Part shown: piece after piece, positions 10,218-20,800 of the stretch
How the letters are laid out: every line of letters starts with the position of its first letter
Position numbering within the stretch: position 1 is the first letter of the stretch
Assembly: GCA_943788135.1 (NCBI GenBank)
Contig: CALSPC010000005.1
Location: forward strand, 60,349-124,348
DNA: 64,000 nt
Origin: an uncultured Paracoccaceae bacterium
GTDB lineage: Bacteria; Bacteroidota; Bacteroidia; Flavobacteriales; Flavobacteriaceae
Direction of reading: 5' to 3'
Position numbers and translations under genes: made by a program
Notes under the pieces: model-generated
Seen by the model: only the letters and a program-made list of their open reading frames with translations
Told to the model about the DNA's origin: nothing
The model's database searches: none

Positions 10218-11171
10218 ATGAAAGTTACAGATCATTTAAAACAAGCCAACGGAAAAACGTTATTTTCATTTGAAATTATTCCCCCTAAAAAAGGAAAAAA
10301 TATTCAAGAGCTATACAATAATATCGATCCGTTGATAGAATTTAATCCGCCCTTTATTGATGTGACCACATCTAGAGAGGAGTATATTTATATTGAGAAA
10401 AAGGGATTATTTGATCGCAAAATAACCAGAATGCGCCCAGGAACTTTGGGGATTTGTGCGGCCATCAAACACAAATATGAAGTAGATACTATTCCACATG
10501 TACTTTGTGGGGGATTTACTAAAGAAGAAACAGAATACCTGTTGGTGGACTGTCATTATTTAGGTATCGATAATCTGATGGCACTTCGTGGCGATACCAT
10601 GTCACATCAAAAATATTTTGAGCCAACCAAAGGCGGACATAATTATGCGTCTGAATTGGTTCAACAGGTTGATGCATTAAATAAAGGGAGTTATCTTCAT
10701 GATGTGATCGAAGTCGATAACAAACCAGATTTTTGTATTGGAGTTGCGGGTTATCCCGAAAAACATATTGAATCGCCGTCTTTACATTCAGATTTATTGC
10801 GTTTAAAACAAAAAGTAGATGCAGGCGCCGATTATGTAGTTACCCAAATGTTTTTTGACAATCAACGTTATATTGAATTTGTGACTAAGGCACGAGAAAT
10901 GGGTATTACCGTTCCAATCATTCCAGGGATTAAGCCTTTAGCTATTCAAAAGCATTTGCAATTATTGCCACAAGTCTTTAAGATAGATCTGCCCCAAGCG
11001 CTCATAAAAGAGGTAAATAAATGTGATACAAGCGCACAAATTCGTCAGGTAGGCGTGGAGTGGGCGATTCAGCAATCTAAAGAGTTACTGGACTTTGGGG
11101 TGCCAGTATTGCATTACTATTCTATGGGAAAAAGTGATAATATCAAAGCTATTGCATCTGAACTATTTTAA
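10218..11171 (+). CDS. metF: 5,10-methylenetetrahydrofolate reductase
   Basis: This FAD enzyme makes 5-methyltetrahydrofolate, the methyl donor for the MetH pair directly upstream. The family start SFEIIPPKKGKN is at about residues 17-28. NLMALRGD and the DAGADYVVTQMFFD strand also match MetF. It has 317 residues, the usual bacterial length without a regulatory tail. It is the last gene of the methionine unit; about 130 bases without a gene follow before the polyprenyl synthase. Confidence 0.95.
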   Translation: MKVTDHLKQANGKTLFSFEIIPPKKGKNIQELYNNIDPLIEFNPPFIDVTTSREEYIYIEKKGLFDRKITRMRPGTLGICAAIKHKYEVDTIPHVLCGGFTKEETEYLLVDCHYLGIDNLMALRGDTMSHQKYFEPTKGGHNYASELVQQVDALNKGSYLHDVIEVDNKPDFCIGVAGYPEKHIESPSLHSDLLRLKQKVDAGADYVVTQMFFDNQRYIEFVTKAREMGITVPIIPGIKPLAIQKHLQLLPQVFKIDLPQALIKEVNKCDTSAQIRQVGVEWAIQQSKELLDFGVPVLHYYSMGKSDNIKAIASELF

Positions 11172-11300
11172 GTTTTAACGCGTTTTTAATTGATTTAACA
11201 CCTCATTTTTAAATTTCAAAACAGCGAATCAATTTATTTAACGTATCTCTAAGAAAGAATACGTTTTATATGTGTAATTTTGAATTTCAATTAGGACTGT

Positions 11301-12278
11301 TTGAAGAAAATTGAAATCATAAAAAAACCAATCACGTATGAGATGGAGCTTTTCGAAAAGAAATTTCGATTATCCATGTCTAGTCGTGTGGCACTTCTAA
11401 ACCGTATTACGCATTACATTGTCAATCGCAAAGGGAAACAAATGCGACCAATGTTTGTGTTTTTAACGGCTAAAATGATTTCGAACGGAGAGGTTAGCGA
11501 GCGCACTTACAGAGGGGCATCTGTCCTAGAATTGATTCATACGGCGACTTTGGTTCATGACGATGTTGTGGATGAAAGCGATCGTCGTCGCGGTTTTTTC
11601 TCTATAAATGCACTTTGGAAAAATAAAATTGCAGTTCTAGTAGGTGATTTTTTACTGTCTAAAGGCTTGTTATTGTGTATTGATAATAACGATTTTGATC
11701 TCTTAAAAATAATATCTGTAGCCGTTCGTGAAATGAGCGAGGGGGAATTGTTGCAAATAGAAAAAGCAAGAAATTTAGACATTACAGAGGCGGTTTATTA
11801 CGAAATTATTCGTCAAAAAACAGCCACGCTAATTGCGGCCTGTTGTAGTTTGGGTGCAGCTTCGGTGAAACCACTTTCGAAAGAAGTAGAAACCATGCGT
11901 AAGTTTGGGGAGCTTATCGGGATGGCTTTTCAAATCAAAGATGATTTGTTCGATTATGGTACGCAGCAAATTGGGAAACCTACAGGAATTGATATCAAAG
12001 AACAAAAAATGACACTTCCCTTAATATATGTGTTGAATCACTGTTCTAAAAAAGAGAAAAGTTGGTTGATTAATTCAATCAAAAATCATAATAAAGACTC
12101 CAAGCGCGTGAAAGAAGTAATCGCTTTTGTGAAAAATAATGGCGGTTTAGACTATGCCGTTTCTCAGATGAAAGCATTTCAAGAACAGGCTTTAAAATTA
12201 CTAGAACCCTTTCCAGAATCGCCTTACAAGAAATCACTAATTTTGATGGTGAATTATGTGATTGAAAGAAATAAGTAG
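11301..12278 (+). CDS. Long-chain polyprenyl diphosphate synthase
   Basis: This trans-prenyltransferase builds the long isoprenoid chain, probably the menaquinone side chain. The first aspartate-rich motif is D87-D88-x-x-D91 (HDDVVDESD), preceded by GKQMRP. The second is QIKDDLFDYG near residue 210. The length of 325 residues fits octaprenyl or heptaprenyl synthases. It starts with TTG at 11301; no in-frame ATG lies ahead of the conserved region except the internal Met at residue 15. Chain length cannot be read from the sequence. dnaG follows after 53 bases. Confidence 0.9.
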   Translation: MKKIEIIKKPITYEMELFEKKFRLSMSSRVALLNRITHYIVNRKGKQMRPMFVFLTAKMISNGEVSERTYRGASVLELIHTATLVHDDVVDESDRRRGFFSINALWKNKIAVLVGDFLLSKGLLLCIDNNDFDLLKIISVAVREMSEGELLQIEKARNLDITEAVYYEIIRQKTATLIAACCSLGAASVKPLSKEVETMRKFGELIGMAFQIKDDLFDYGTQQIGKPTGIDIKEQKMTLPLIYVLNHCSKKEKSWLINSIKNHNKDSKRVKEVIAFVKNNGGLDYAVSQMKAFQEQALKLLEPFPESPYKKSLILMVNYVIERNK

Positions 12279-12331
12279 CCAAAAAGAGTTACTTTTATAG
12301 TACATTTACAACATTCATTTAATTTTAAATT

Positions 12332-14284
12332 TTGATAGCAAAATCCACCATAGATCAAGTATTTGACACTGCTCGTGTAGAGGAAGTGATTGGGGATTTT
12401 GTACAACTAAAAAAATCGGGGAGTAATTTTAAAGGCTTAAGTCCTTTTAGTGAAGAACGCACCCCTAGTTTTATGGTGTCTCCAGTCAAGCAAATTTGGA
12501 AAGATTTTTCGACAGGAAAGGGGGGTACTTCTGTTTCATTTTTGATGGAGCACGAGCATTTCACCTACCCAGAAGCCATCAAATACTTAGCACGAAAATA
12601 TAATATTGAGATCGAGGAAACGGTACAGTCGGACTCTGATAAAGAAGCTGCTGGTGAGCGTGAAAGTATGTATTTGGTCAGTGAATTTGCACGTACCTAT
12701 TATCAAAATACACTACTTAAAACAGACCCTGGAAAAGCCATTGGGCTTAGTTATTTTAAAGAACGGGGGTTTACGGATGAGACCATCAAAAATTTTCAGT
12801 TGGGTTACTCAACAGATGCTTGGAGTGGATTGACAGATACGGCACTCAAAAAAGGCTATAAGCTAAAATATCTAGAAAGTACGGGCTTGACTATTGTAAA
12901 AGAAACCAAACAGTTTGACCGTTTCAAAGGGCGGGTTATGTTTCCCATTCATAGCATGTCTGGACGTGTGCTTGGTTTTGGAGGTCGAATTTTAGCTAAA
13001 AACGAAAAAGCTGCCAAATATCTTAACTCACCAGAGAGTGAGATTTATCATAAGAGTAAAGTGTTGTATGGGATTTACTATGCCAAACAAACGATTGCTA
13101 AAGAAGATAATTGTTATTTGGTGGAAGGGTATACCGATGTGATTCAGTTTTATCAAAAAGGGGTAAAAAATGTGGTTTCTTCTTCAGGAACTGCATTAAC
13201 TCCTGATCAGATTCGATTAATTAATCGGCTAACTAAAAATATTACGGTGCTATTTGATGGTGATCCAGCGGGAATAAGGGCGGCACTTCGCGGGATCGAT
13301 TTGATTTTGGAGCAAGGCATGAATGTGAAAATTTGCACCTTTCCCGAAGGCGAAGATCCGGATAGTTTTGCCAAACAAAATACCCTCGAAGAATTACAAA
13401 CGTACCTGAAAGAAAATGCGAAGGATTTTATTGCTTATAAAGCATCTCTACTTATGGAAGAGGCGCAAAATGATCCAGTAGCAAAAGCCAATTTGATACG
13501 AGATATGGTGACGAGTATCTCAAAAGTATCAGATAATATTCAGCGTGAAATTTATGTGCGAGAATGTTCTCGTATTATGGACATTAGCGAAGATGTGCTT
13601 TTTAGCACATTAGCACAAATAGGTAAAAAAGCGCAAAACGATGCCAATAAATTATATAACCAAAAACAAAAAGCATTTGAGGTTGTTAAATCGACTGCAG
13701 CGCCCATAAAAGTTGATATTCAATATGAATTAGAACAAAAAATCATTGAAATATTATTGTTATATGGCAATCGAAAAGAAGCGTTTGAAGATTTAATACT
13801 TAAAGAGAATGAGAAAGGGGCGCTTGAGTTAGAGCCTGTCATTCACGAAGTGAAAGTTTTTGAAAAAATATTTCTGGATTTACAAGAAGATGAAATGCAG
13901 TTTACCAATGCAAATTTCAAGACACTTTATTATACGATTATTGACAGTTTAAACCAGACAGAAGATTTTGTGATTGAGTCCTTTGTGAATCATTTAGACC
14001 CTGTTTTAGCCTCTGATGTTACTAATATTTTGATGAATGAAGAACGCTATAATCTTCATAATTGGGAAAAAAACAATATTTTTCCAAAACAAAAAGAGGG
14101 GAGCATTGCGCAGTTAGTAAGCGAAACAATCTTAACACTTCGATGTTATTTAATTGACCGAAAAGTTGATGAAATCAAACAAGATACTCAAGATGAAGTC
14201 GACCATAGAGCGCTTTTGGAAGATGTGTTGAATTACTCAAATTTAAAAATGTTGTTGTCAAGAAAACTGAGTAGAGTTCTTTAG
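12332..14284 (+). CDS. dnaG: DNA primase lacking the canonical zinc ligands
   Basis: This is the replicative primase that lays down RNA primers. The catalytic Toprim core is intact: YLVEGYTDVIQFYQKG and LFDGDPAGIRAALRG. The N-terminal domain keeps the fold markers (RTPSFMVSP, GKGG) but not the zinc-binding residues. Where most primases have CPFH the sequence is S37-P-F-S40, and where they have CFGC it is D58-F-S-T61. As I recall, related flavobacterial primases share this loss, so it is probably lineage-wide rather than damage. The start is TTG at 12332, matching the usual start of related proteins. The C-terminal helicase-binding region appears complete at 650 residues. Confidence 0.94.
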   Translation: MIAKSTIDQVFDTARVEEVIGDFVQLKKSGSNFKGLSPFSEERTPSFMVSPVKQIWKDFSTGKGGTSVSFLMEHEHFTYPEAIKYLARKYNIEIEETVQSDSDKEAAGERESMYLVSEFARTYYQNTLLKTDPGKAIGLSYFKERGFTDETIKNFQLGYSTDAWSGLTDTALKKGYKLKYLESTGLTIVKETKQFDRFKGRVMFPIHSMSGRVLGFGGRILAKNEKAAKYLNSPESEIYHKSKVLYGIYYAKQTIAKEDNCYLVEGYTDVIQFYQKGVKNVVSSSGTALTPDQIRLINRLTKNITVLFDGDPAGIRAALRGIDLILEQGMNVKICTFPEGEDPDSFAKQNTLEELQTYLKENAKDFIAYKASLLMEEAQNDPVAKANLIRDMVTSISKVSDNIQREIYVRECSRIMDISEDVLFSTLAQIGKKAQNDANKLYNQKQKAFEVVKSTAAPIKVDIQYELEQKIIEILLLYGNRKEAFEDLILKENEKGALELEPVIHEVKVFEKIFLDLQEDEMQFTNANFKTLYYTIIDSLNQTEDFVIESFVNHLDPVLASDVTNILMNEERYNLHNWEKNNIFPKQKEGSIAQLVSETILTLRCYLIDRKVDEIKQDTQDEVDHRALLEDVLNYSNLKMLLSRKLSRVL

Positions 14285-14289
14285 TTTTT

Positions 14290-14913
14290 TTATTTTTTCT
14301 GTCGGCCGTGATCAATTAATTCTACAAGGTTAGAGACATTCAGTTTTTTCATCAAACGTAATTTATAGGTGCTCACCGTTTTTTCGTTAATATTTAATTG
14401 ATCTGCAATATCTTTGTTTCGTTTTCCTAATGAAATCAGCTTCAAAACTTCAACTTCACGTGTAGATAATTTTTTGTAAAGGTTCATGGTTCCCAGGCTG
14501 TTTTTCTCGAATGTAAGCGTCTCTGCAAGTTCGTTACTCACATAGATACCACCTTTATGAACTTTGAGTAGGGCTCTTTTTATTGTGGACGTGGTTACTG
14601 TTTTTGAGAGATAGCCAGAAGCCCCTGCTTTGATTGCACTGATCGCATAAATGTCTTCGGGGTGTGCACTAAAAATAATGACGCCAATTTCATTAAATTC
14701 TTTTTTTATAGTACGAAGCACTGTAATGCCATTGATGTCAGGGAGATCCATAGTCATCAAAACAATATCGATATTAGATTTTTTAAGATACTCTAAAAGT
14801 TGTTTTGCAGAGTTGGCAGTATTTACAATTTTAATGTTAGTTGAGTTTTCAAATAACATACGAATCCCATAGCTTACAATGGGTTGATGATCTGCAACGA
14901 GGACTCGTATCAT
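14290..14913 (-). CDS. NarL/LuxR-type response regulator with atypical receiver
   Basis: This is a two-domain transcription regulator of 207 residues: a receiver domain (about 1-120) and a LuxR-type helix-turn-helix (LSTREVEVLKLISLGKRNKD to about 205). The receiver is unusual. The segment VLMTMDLPDINGI puts Thr54 four residues before the conserved Pro, where the phosphate-accepting Asp normally sits. The acidic pair near the N terminus is D8-H9 rather than two acids, while the later Ser-Lys pair is kept. It may act without normal phosphorylation. It runs toward dnaG, with only 5 bases between the stops, and starts 6 bases after nadE. No partner kinase is in the window, and its target genes are unknown. 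Confidence 0.88.
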   Translation of the reverse strand: MIRVLVADHQPIVSYGIRMLFENSTNIKIVNTANSAKQLLEYLKKSNIDIVLMTMDLPDINGITVLRTIKKEFNEIGVIIFSAHPEDIYAISAIKAGASGYLSKTVTTSTIKRALLKVHKGGIYVSNELAETLTFEKNSLGTMNLYKKLSTREVEVLKLISLGKRNKDIADQLNINEKTVSTYKLRLMKKLNVSNLVELIDHGRQKK

Positions 14914-14919
14914 TAGAGT

Positions 14920-15711
14920 TTAGGATTTTAAATTTTCAGGAATTTCACAAACCGGAATAGGGTTCATTTTGTGTTTGTTTGCGGAATTATAGCGTAAATA
15001 AATTTCAATAACAGTACGTTCTCTGCCTTCAAAATCGTTAGCTGTTTTCCCTTTTTCAACGGCATTCATAGCCCATTCCAATTCAGGATATGAAGCCCCA
15101 ATTTGATCTTCGTCGCTTCTTGAATCGCCAAACAAACCATCGCTAGGTGCAGCCGTCAAGATGCTTTCAGGGACTTCTAAAGCTGTTCCTAAATCATACA
15201 CTTCTGATTTTAATAAATCTGCAATTGGGCTGAGATCCACGCCTCCATCCCCATATTTTGTATAAAATCCAACGCCAAAATCCTCCACTTTATTTCCAGT
15301 TCCTGCAACTAATCGACCTAAAAATCCTGCATAGTAATAGAGCGTAGTCATTCGAAGACGCGCTCTCGAATTAGCTAATGCCATATCAACAGTAGTTGTA
15401 CTGCCGTCCAAATCAATTTCGGATTTAAAACGTTCAAAAACAGGGGTTAAATCTACCCGTGTTGAGCTTACGTTTGGGAATCTTTTTTTGAGGTGTTCAA
15501 TGTGTTCTTGTGCTCTTGAAACATGACTTTCTGCTTGGTGAATAGGCATTTCCAGACACCTCACTTCCAATCCCGTTAGTGCACAAAGTGTTGAGGTTAC
15601 TGCAGAATCAACCCCACCAGAAACTCCAACAACAAATCCGCTAACTTTTGCATTTTCTGCATAAGTTTTTAACCATTCAACAATATGAGCTATTACTATT
15701 TCCGTCTTCAT
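14920..15711 (-). CDS. nadE: NAD(+) synthase, ammonia-dependent type
   Basis: This enzyme amidates nicotinic acid adenine dinucleotide to NAD. The PP-loop GVSGGVDSAVTS is at about residues 28-39. AGTGNKVEDFGVGFYTKYGDGG matches the NadE substrate region. It has 263 residues and no N-terminal glutaminase domain, so it should use free ammonia. The response regulator follows 6 bases downstream on the same strand and is probably cotranscribed. Confidence 0.94.
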   Translation of the reverse strand: MKTEIVIAHIVEWLKTYAENAKVSGFVVGVSGGVDSAVTSTLCALTGLEVRCLEMPIHQAESHVSRAQEHIEHLKKRFPNVSSTRVDLTPVFERFKSEIDLDGSTTTVDMALANSRARLRMTTLYYYAGFLGRLVAGTGNKVEDFGVGFYTKYGDGGVDLSPIADLLKSEVYDLGTALEVPESILTAAPSDGLFGDSRSDEDQIGASYPELEWAMNAVEKGKTANDFEGRERTVIEIYLRYNSANKHKMNPIPVCEIPENLKS

Positions 15712-16167
15712 TGCTTTTGTTTTTGATCGCTACACAAAAGTAAACTATTCTTAATAATTTATAAAAACCGAATAGTTTTATTTTTTTTTATATATTAGTA
15801 CAGTTATTGTTATTATGGTCAATTTATGTTTAACCCCAAATTCAACATGTCATCACCATTTTTTTTGTTATTCTTTGAATCCTTTCAAAGAAGTTACACC
15901 TACATAGGGCGCACTTGCCTTAGTCTTTTTACCACTGCTGTCAATAATATAAATACTAATTTTTATTTTCAGTCTTCACGTAAATTTTTTAATAGAGGTT
16001 GTTACCCTCAGACTGTCTTTGGGGCATTATTTGTAGCACCGTTTTTTAGTTTAAAGTAACGGATAATTAAACATTTTTTTCTATTAGGTAACTAATCGTA
16101 AAAGAAAGGGCTTGTAACCTATACTGACAAGTTTTTCTTAATAAATAATGTGTTAATTTAAAATAAT
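15712..16167 (+). other. 456-base region without a convincing gene
   Basis: This separates nadE (leftward) from the T9SS cargo gene (rightward) and should hold both promoters. A 77-codon reading frame at 15826-16059 exists on the plus strand, but it is rich in Phe and Ser, has no recognisable family, and looks like chance. On the minus strand a short open stretch just upstream of nadE (about 15890-15990) reads like part of a protein (ending VTSLKGFKE) but has stops close on both sides; it may be a remnant. Confidence 0.5.
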
Positions 16168-17632
16168 ATGTTTGCCCCAACCTTAAAAAATGTCTTGATT
16201 GTTTATGGAATTTTAACAGCTTATGCATTCCACGACTTTAAGGAGATTAACAACACCCTTAGGCCCTCAATAAACCAGAATAATGTTATAGTGCCTACGT
16301 TGAATCCCATAGGTCCTTTTTGTGTAGGGGAAGCCCCACCTTCTCTGCCACCAAGTTCTTTAGAAGGTATTTCAGGAACTTGGATTCCACCGGTCATAAA
16401 TAATACAGCCACAACAGACTATACTTTCACACCAAATCTAACGCTGCATCCGACTGCAGAAGAAGTAGATTTAAGAATTGTTATAAATGAATGGATAGTA
16501 CCTACTTTTGATTCTGTAGATCCTATTTGTGCAGGAGATTCCTTAGCACCCTTGCCCACAACGTCGTTAAATGGTATTACAGGGACATGGAGTCCCGCTC
16601 TAGATAATACCATGACAACAGAGTATACCTTTACTCCAGATGATTTGATGCTTCCACCACCTGGATTAAACATTTCTGGTAATTTTCATCCCTGTACAAC
16701 AACTCAAACACTAACTATCGTGGTGAATCCTATAGTCACGCCAGATTTTGCTCTTATAGATCCAATTTGTGCAGGTGACCCATTAGCACCCTTGCCCACA
16801 ACGTCTTTAAATGGGATTACAGGGACATGGAGTCCAGCGCTAGATAATACCAAAACAACAGAGTATACATTCACACCCAACGATCCCGATCAGTGTGCAA
16901 CTCACTCAAACACTAACTATAGTAGTGAATCCTATAGTCACGCCAGATTTTGCGCCTATAGATGCTATTTGTGCTGGGGATCCCTTAGCACCCTTGCCCA
17001 CAACGTCTTTAAATGGCATTACGGGCACATGGAGTCCACCACTAAATAATATCATGACAACAGAGTATACATTCACACCCAACGACCCCGATCAGTGTGC
17101 AACTTCTGAGACCATGACCATCAATGTCAATACCATCAGTTCTTTGGCGATTAGCGTTAAGAATCTTTCTAAAGATTTTGATACAAATCAAATTATAATG
17201 GCTACAGCGACAGGAGGAAGTGGGACTTACGAATTCCGATTAAATGGAGGACTATGGCAATCTAATCCAATATTTGAAAATTTAAGAGGATGCAATGAAC
17301 ATATTGTTTCGGTCAGGGATGCTATGGGCTGTAGTAACGAACCTCAAGATTCCATTACAATATTAGAATATCCAAAATTCTTCACTCCAAATAATGATGG
17401 CTACAACGATACTTGGAATATTAAATGTTTAAGGAATGACCCTTTGGCAGTGGTAACTATTTTTGATCGTTACGGAAAAGTTCTAGAGCGGTTTAAGCCA
17501 AGTCAAAATGCTTGGAATGGTCTTTATAATGGATTGCCCCTATTGTCTACGGATTATTGGTTTCTTGTTGAATATGTAAAAACAACAGGTGAAATACTTA
17601 CTAAAAAAGGGCATTTTTTATTAAAACGTTGA
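16168..17632 (+). CDS. T9SS type B sorting-domain protein with Ig-like repeats, frameshifted
   Basis: This is a secreted, probably surface or adhesin-like protein. Residues 1-22 are hydrophobic and look like a signal peptide. Four repeats of the ICAGDxLAPLPTTS...GITGTWSP...TEYTFTP kind follow. The C-terminal 90 residues form the type B sorting domain used by the type IX system (FFTPNNDGYNDTWN, IFDRYGKVL, WNGLYNG). The gene is in two frames. The first runs 16168-17049, and the second carries the coding sense from about 16904 to 17632. Comparison with the sister repeat at 16690 shows one extra base, a C near 16903 (act-C-act-caa). Without it the product would be about 487 residues. It could be a real null allele or a sequencing error. 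Confidence 0.8.
16519..17040 (+). repeat. Tandem coding repeats in the T9SS cargo gene
   Basis: Three near-identical copies begin at about 16519, 16759 and 16962 (spacings 240 and 203 bases). Each holds the run cccttgcccacaacgtc followed by ttaaatgg and ggacatggagtcc with few changes. A fourth, more diverged copy lies near 16310. Such close copies allow unequal recombination and also make assembly errors more likely, which matters for the frameshift near 16903. Confidence 0.85.
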
Positions 17633-17874
17633 TAAATATAGAATCGATTTAAGCATTTAATATCATCCATTTAAGTTTATTTTCGCTATAGACTTTTAGT
17701 TATTCTCCGTAATGAGTTTTCAGATCATTGCTTTTATTTTTGACTGCTATATAAGAGGAAGCTATTTTATCTAAATCAAACATTATGAATAAAATTTCAA
17801 TTTAGGTATTTTTAATTTACTAACTTAGAGTCCTTTAAAATTAACCACTTATAGACTACGGTCCGTGCTCGTAA

Positions 17875-20800
17875 ATGATTATTATAAAGCAGTTGAGGTC
17901 TAAGCATATTTATATTTTAGCAGTAGTACTGAGTATTCAGCTAAGTTATGCTCAGTTGAGTCGGACTCATTATATCCCACCAATTAGTGCTGCTGATAAC
18001 TCAAATGCAATGCCTCAAAATCAATACTTACATATATCAACTCCTAGTGAAACCCCTGTAAGTGTTACCGTCACAGAAATTGGCGGAACTGTTTCTGTTC
18101 TTTCGGCTTCAAATGCAAACCCTATTGAAATTTTGATCGGATCAGGATCAAATACCCCTTTTATTGCAGATGTGAATACTACAGGGACTAAATATTCAAA
18201 CAAAGGCTATTCCATTCAGGCAGACAAACCTGTTTATGCTTCTGTACGTTTAATTGCTGGATCAAGTCAAACTCAAGCAGGGTCTTTAGTTTCAAAAGGC
18301 TTGTCTGGTCTTGGTACAACTTTCAGGATTGGAACCTTCACAAATCAAAAAACATTTACCTCGACATCAACAGACTATTTAAATTTTGTGTCTGTCATAG
18401 CTACTGAAAATAATACGCAGGTTAACTTTTCGGATTTACCCTCAGGAATTGTTGTAGAAAACAACACCCCTTTATCTGTTGTGTTAAATTATGGAGAGTC
18501 CTATATCATTGCCTTAAATCCCGGAGTTGTTCCTGCCAATAGAGACGGCTTGGTTGGTGCGCTTGTTAGCGCTTCTAAGCCTATAGTAGTCAATTGTGGA
18601 TCTTCAAATGGGAGTAATTCGACAGGTAACGGGCGTGATTTTGGGATTGACCAAATTGTTCCCTATGAAACAATCCTTATAGATGGGCAAACACACAGCG
18701 AATATATATTTGTAAGAGCCAATGGATATGATGATATAGAGCGTCCTTTAATTGTAGCGCATTTAGATAATACTGCAGTATATGTAAATGGTGACGATAC
18801 AACAGGAACCTTACTAGCGACCTTGTCTGCAGGCGATTATGTTAGTATTCCAGGGACGTATTTTAGTACGCAATCAAGTTCTGGTTCAAATCCAGGAGGT
18901 AATATGTATGTTTGGACCTCTAAAACAGCCTTTGCCTATCAAGGGATTGGAGGCTCAGCTAACGAGGCTAATCAAGAATTATTTTTTGTACCACCTTTAA
19001 ACTGTAAAACTCCCAAAATAATAAATAACATACCACTTATTCAAAATACAGGTAGTGGTAGTGCCGTTTTTTCAGGAGGAATAACAATTGTTACAGAAAT
19101 TGGGGCTTCTGTTTTGGTTAATGGTGCCGCAATAACTGTTAGTCCTCAACAAGTTAAAAACTCTACTTTCGAAACCTATTTAATAACAAGTCTAACCGGT
19201 GATGTAAGCGTATCATCAGACAAACAAATTTATGTATCTTATTATGGCGCTAACGGCACTGCTGCCTTAGGAGGGTTTTATTCTGGGTTCATTTTCAAGC
19301 CCGAGATTACACCAAAAGCGCTTACTACGGTAGTGTCCGAGCTCTGCATTCCTAACATTGAGCTTAACATAAGTAGTTTAGAAACTTTTGATTCCTACCA
19401 ATGGTTTTATAATGGTGTAGCTATCCCAGGAGCTAACGCTGAAACTTGGACTCCAAATACACCAGGTTTTTATCAATTACAAGGCATTATTACGAACTGT
19501 GATACCGTTTTGTCAGACAACATCCCCGTGAGTAGCTGCCCAGGGGATGTTGATAATGACGGCGTTAATAACAATATTGATAGCGATAATGACAACGATG
19601 GCACCACCAATAGACAAGAATCTCATTGCGATCTAGCTTTTGATCTTTCAAACAACTCAGGACCATTTTTTACGGCCAATTCAGTTGCCAGTACGGCTAA
19701 TAATTTAGCCACCACTTTTACTGGATATACAGACCAAACCATGGTTTTTCAAGCAGCCCCAACAACAAGCGCTTCATTAAGTTTCAGTACCTATGAGCTT
19801 ACTTTTAATGAAGCAACAAGTTTTATTATACAACAATCTAATTCTGCAAGTAGTTTAGGTGCCACACAATTTGATGATGAAGAGGTTTTTGTCTTTAGTG
19901 TTGCTTATGACGAAACACTAACAGTTGTTGATCCTGATAATCAACTTTTGATAGACACTAACTATGATGGCATTTATGATAATAATGTTGAAGAATTTAC
20001 AGCTTTTGAAATTAGATTTAAATTAAACTCAGCTATACTTTCTCCTAATGACGTTTCATTTTCATTTCATAGCAATCAAGCCAGTGGCTTCAGCATAAAA
20101 TATATTAATATATCCGAAACTCAAATCAATTCAGCGGCTTTTCAGCTAATTCAAACCTGCAGACCAATAGACTCTGACGGTGACTTGGTTTTTGATGCTT
20201 TAGATTTAGACAGTGATAATGATGGTGTTTTTGACGTGATAGAAAATGGAAACTCAAGCTTAGACCAAAATCAAAATGGTCAAATTGATGAGGTTGAATT
20301 AAATGATATTAATTCTGATGGCCGTCATGATTCTGCTACTGATCCTGGAGATTTTGATGGAGATTTGGTGCTGGATTTTTTAGACTTAGATAGTGATAAT
20401 GACGGACTTTATGACTTGTTTGAAGCTGGTGTGGGGATACATTCTTTAGACCTAAATAATGATGGTCAGATAGATTTAGGGTTTTTAGATTCAAACTCGA
20501 ATGGTGCATCAGATCTTACAGAAACCATGAGTCCCATAGACTCGGACACTAATACGATTCCCGACTTCATACAATTGGACTCTGATTCAGATGGTTGTTT
20601 TGATGCGGACGAAGCAGGGTTTACAGCCACTTTAGGAGTTTTAGACGGAACGGCCTTTGATAACAATGGGCTTGTAACTGGTGGAGATGGTTATAATTTT
20701 GCTTTAGACACTAATGCAGACGGAATGTTTGATTATCAAGAGTATATTAAAATTAGTCCAATTAAAATAGCCTCTCCAGTTACTGTTTGTGAATCTGAGA

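Noticed and set aside
15885..15995. Minus-strand protein-like stretch (ending VTSLKGFKE) upstream of nadE
   Set aside because: Stops close on both sides and no start; too short to call more than a possible remnant.
15826..16059. 77-codon plus-strand frame before the T9SS cargo gene
   Set aside because: Odd composition rich in Phe and Ser, no recognisable domain, no coupling to a neighbour; probably chance.
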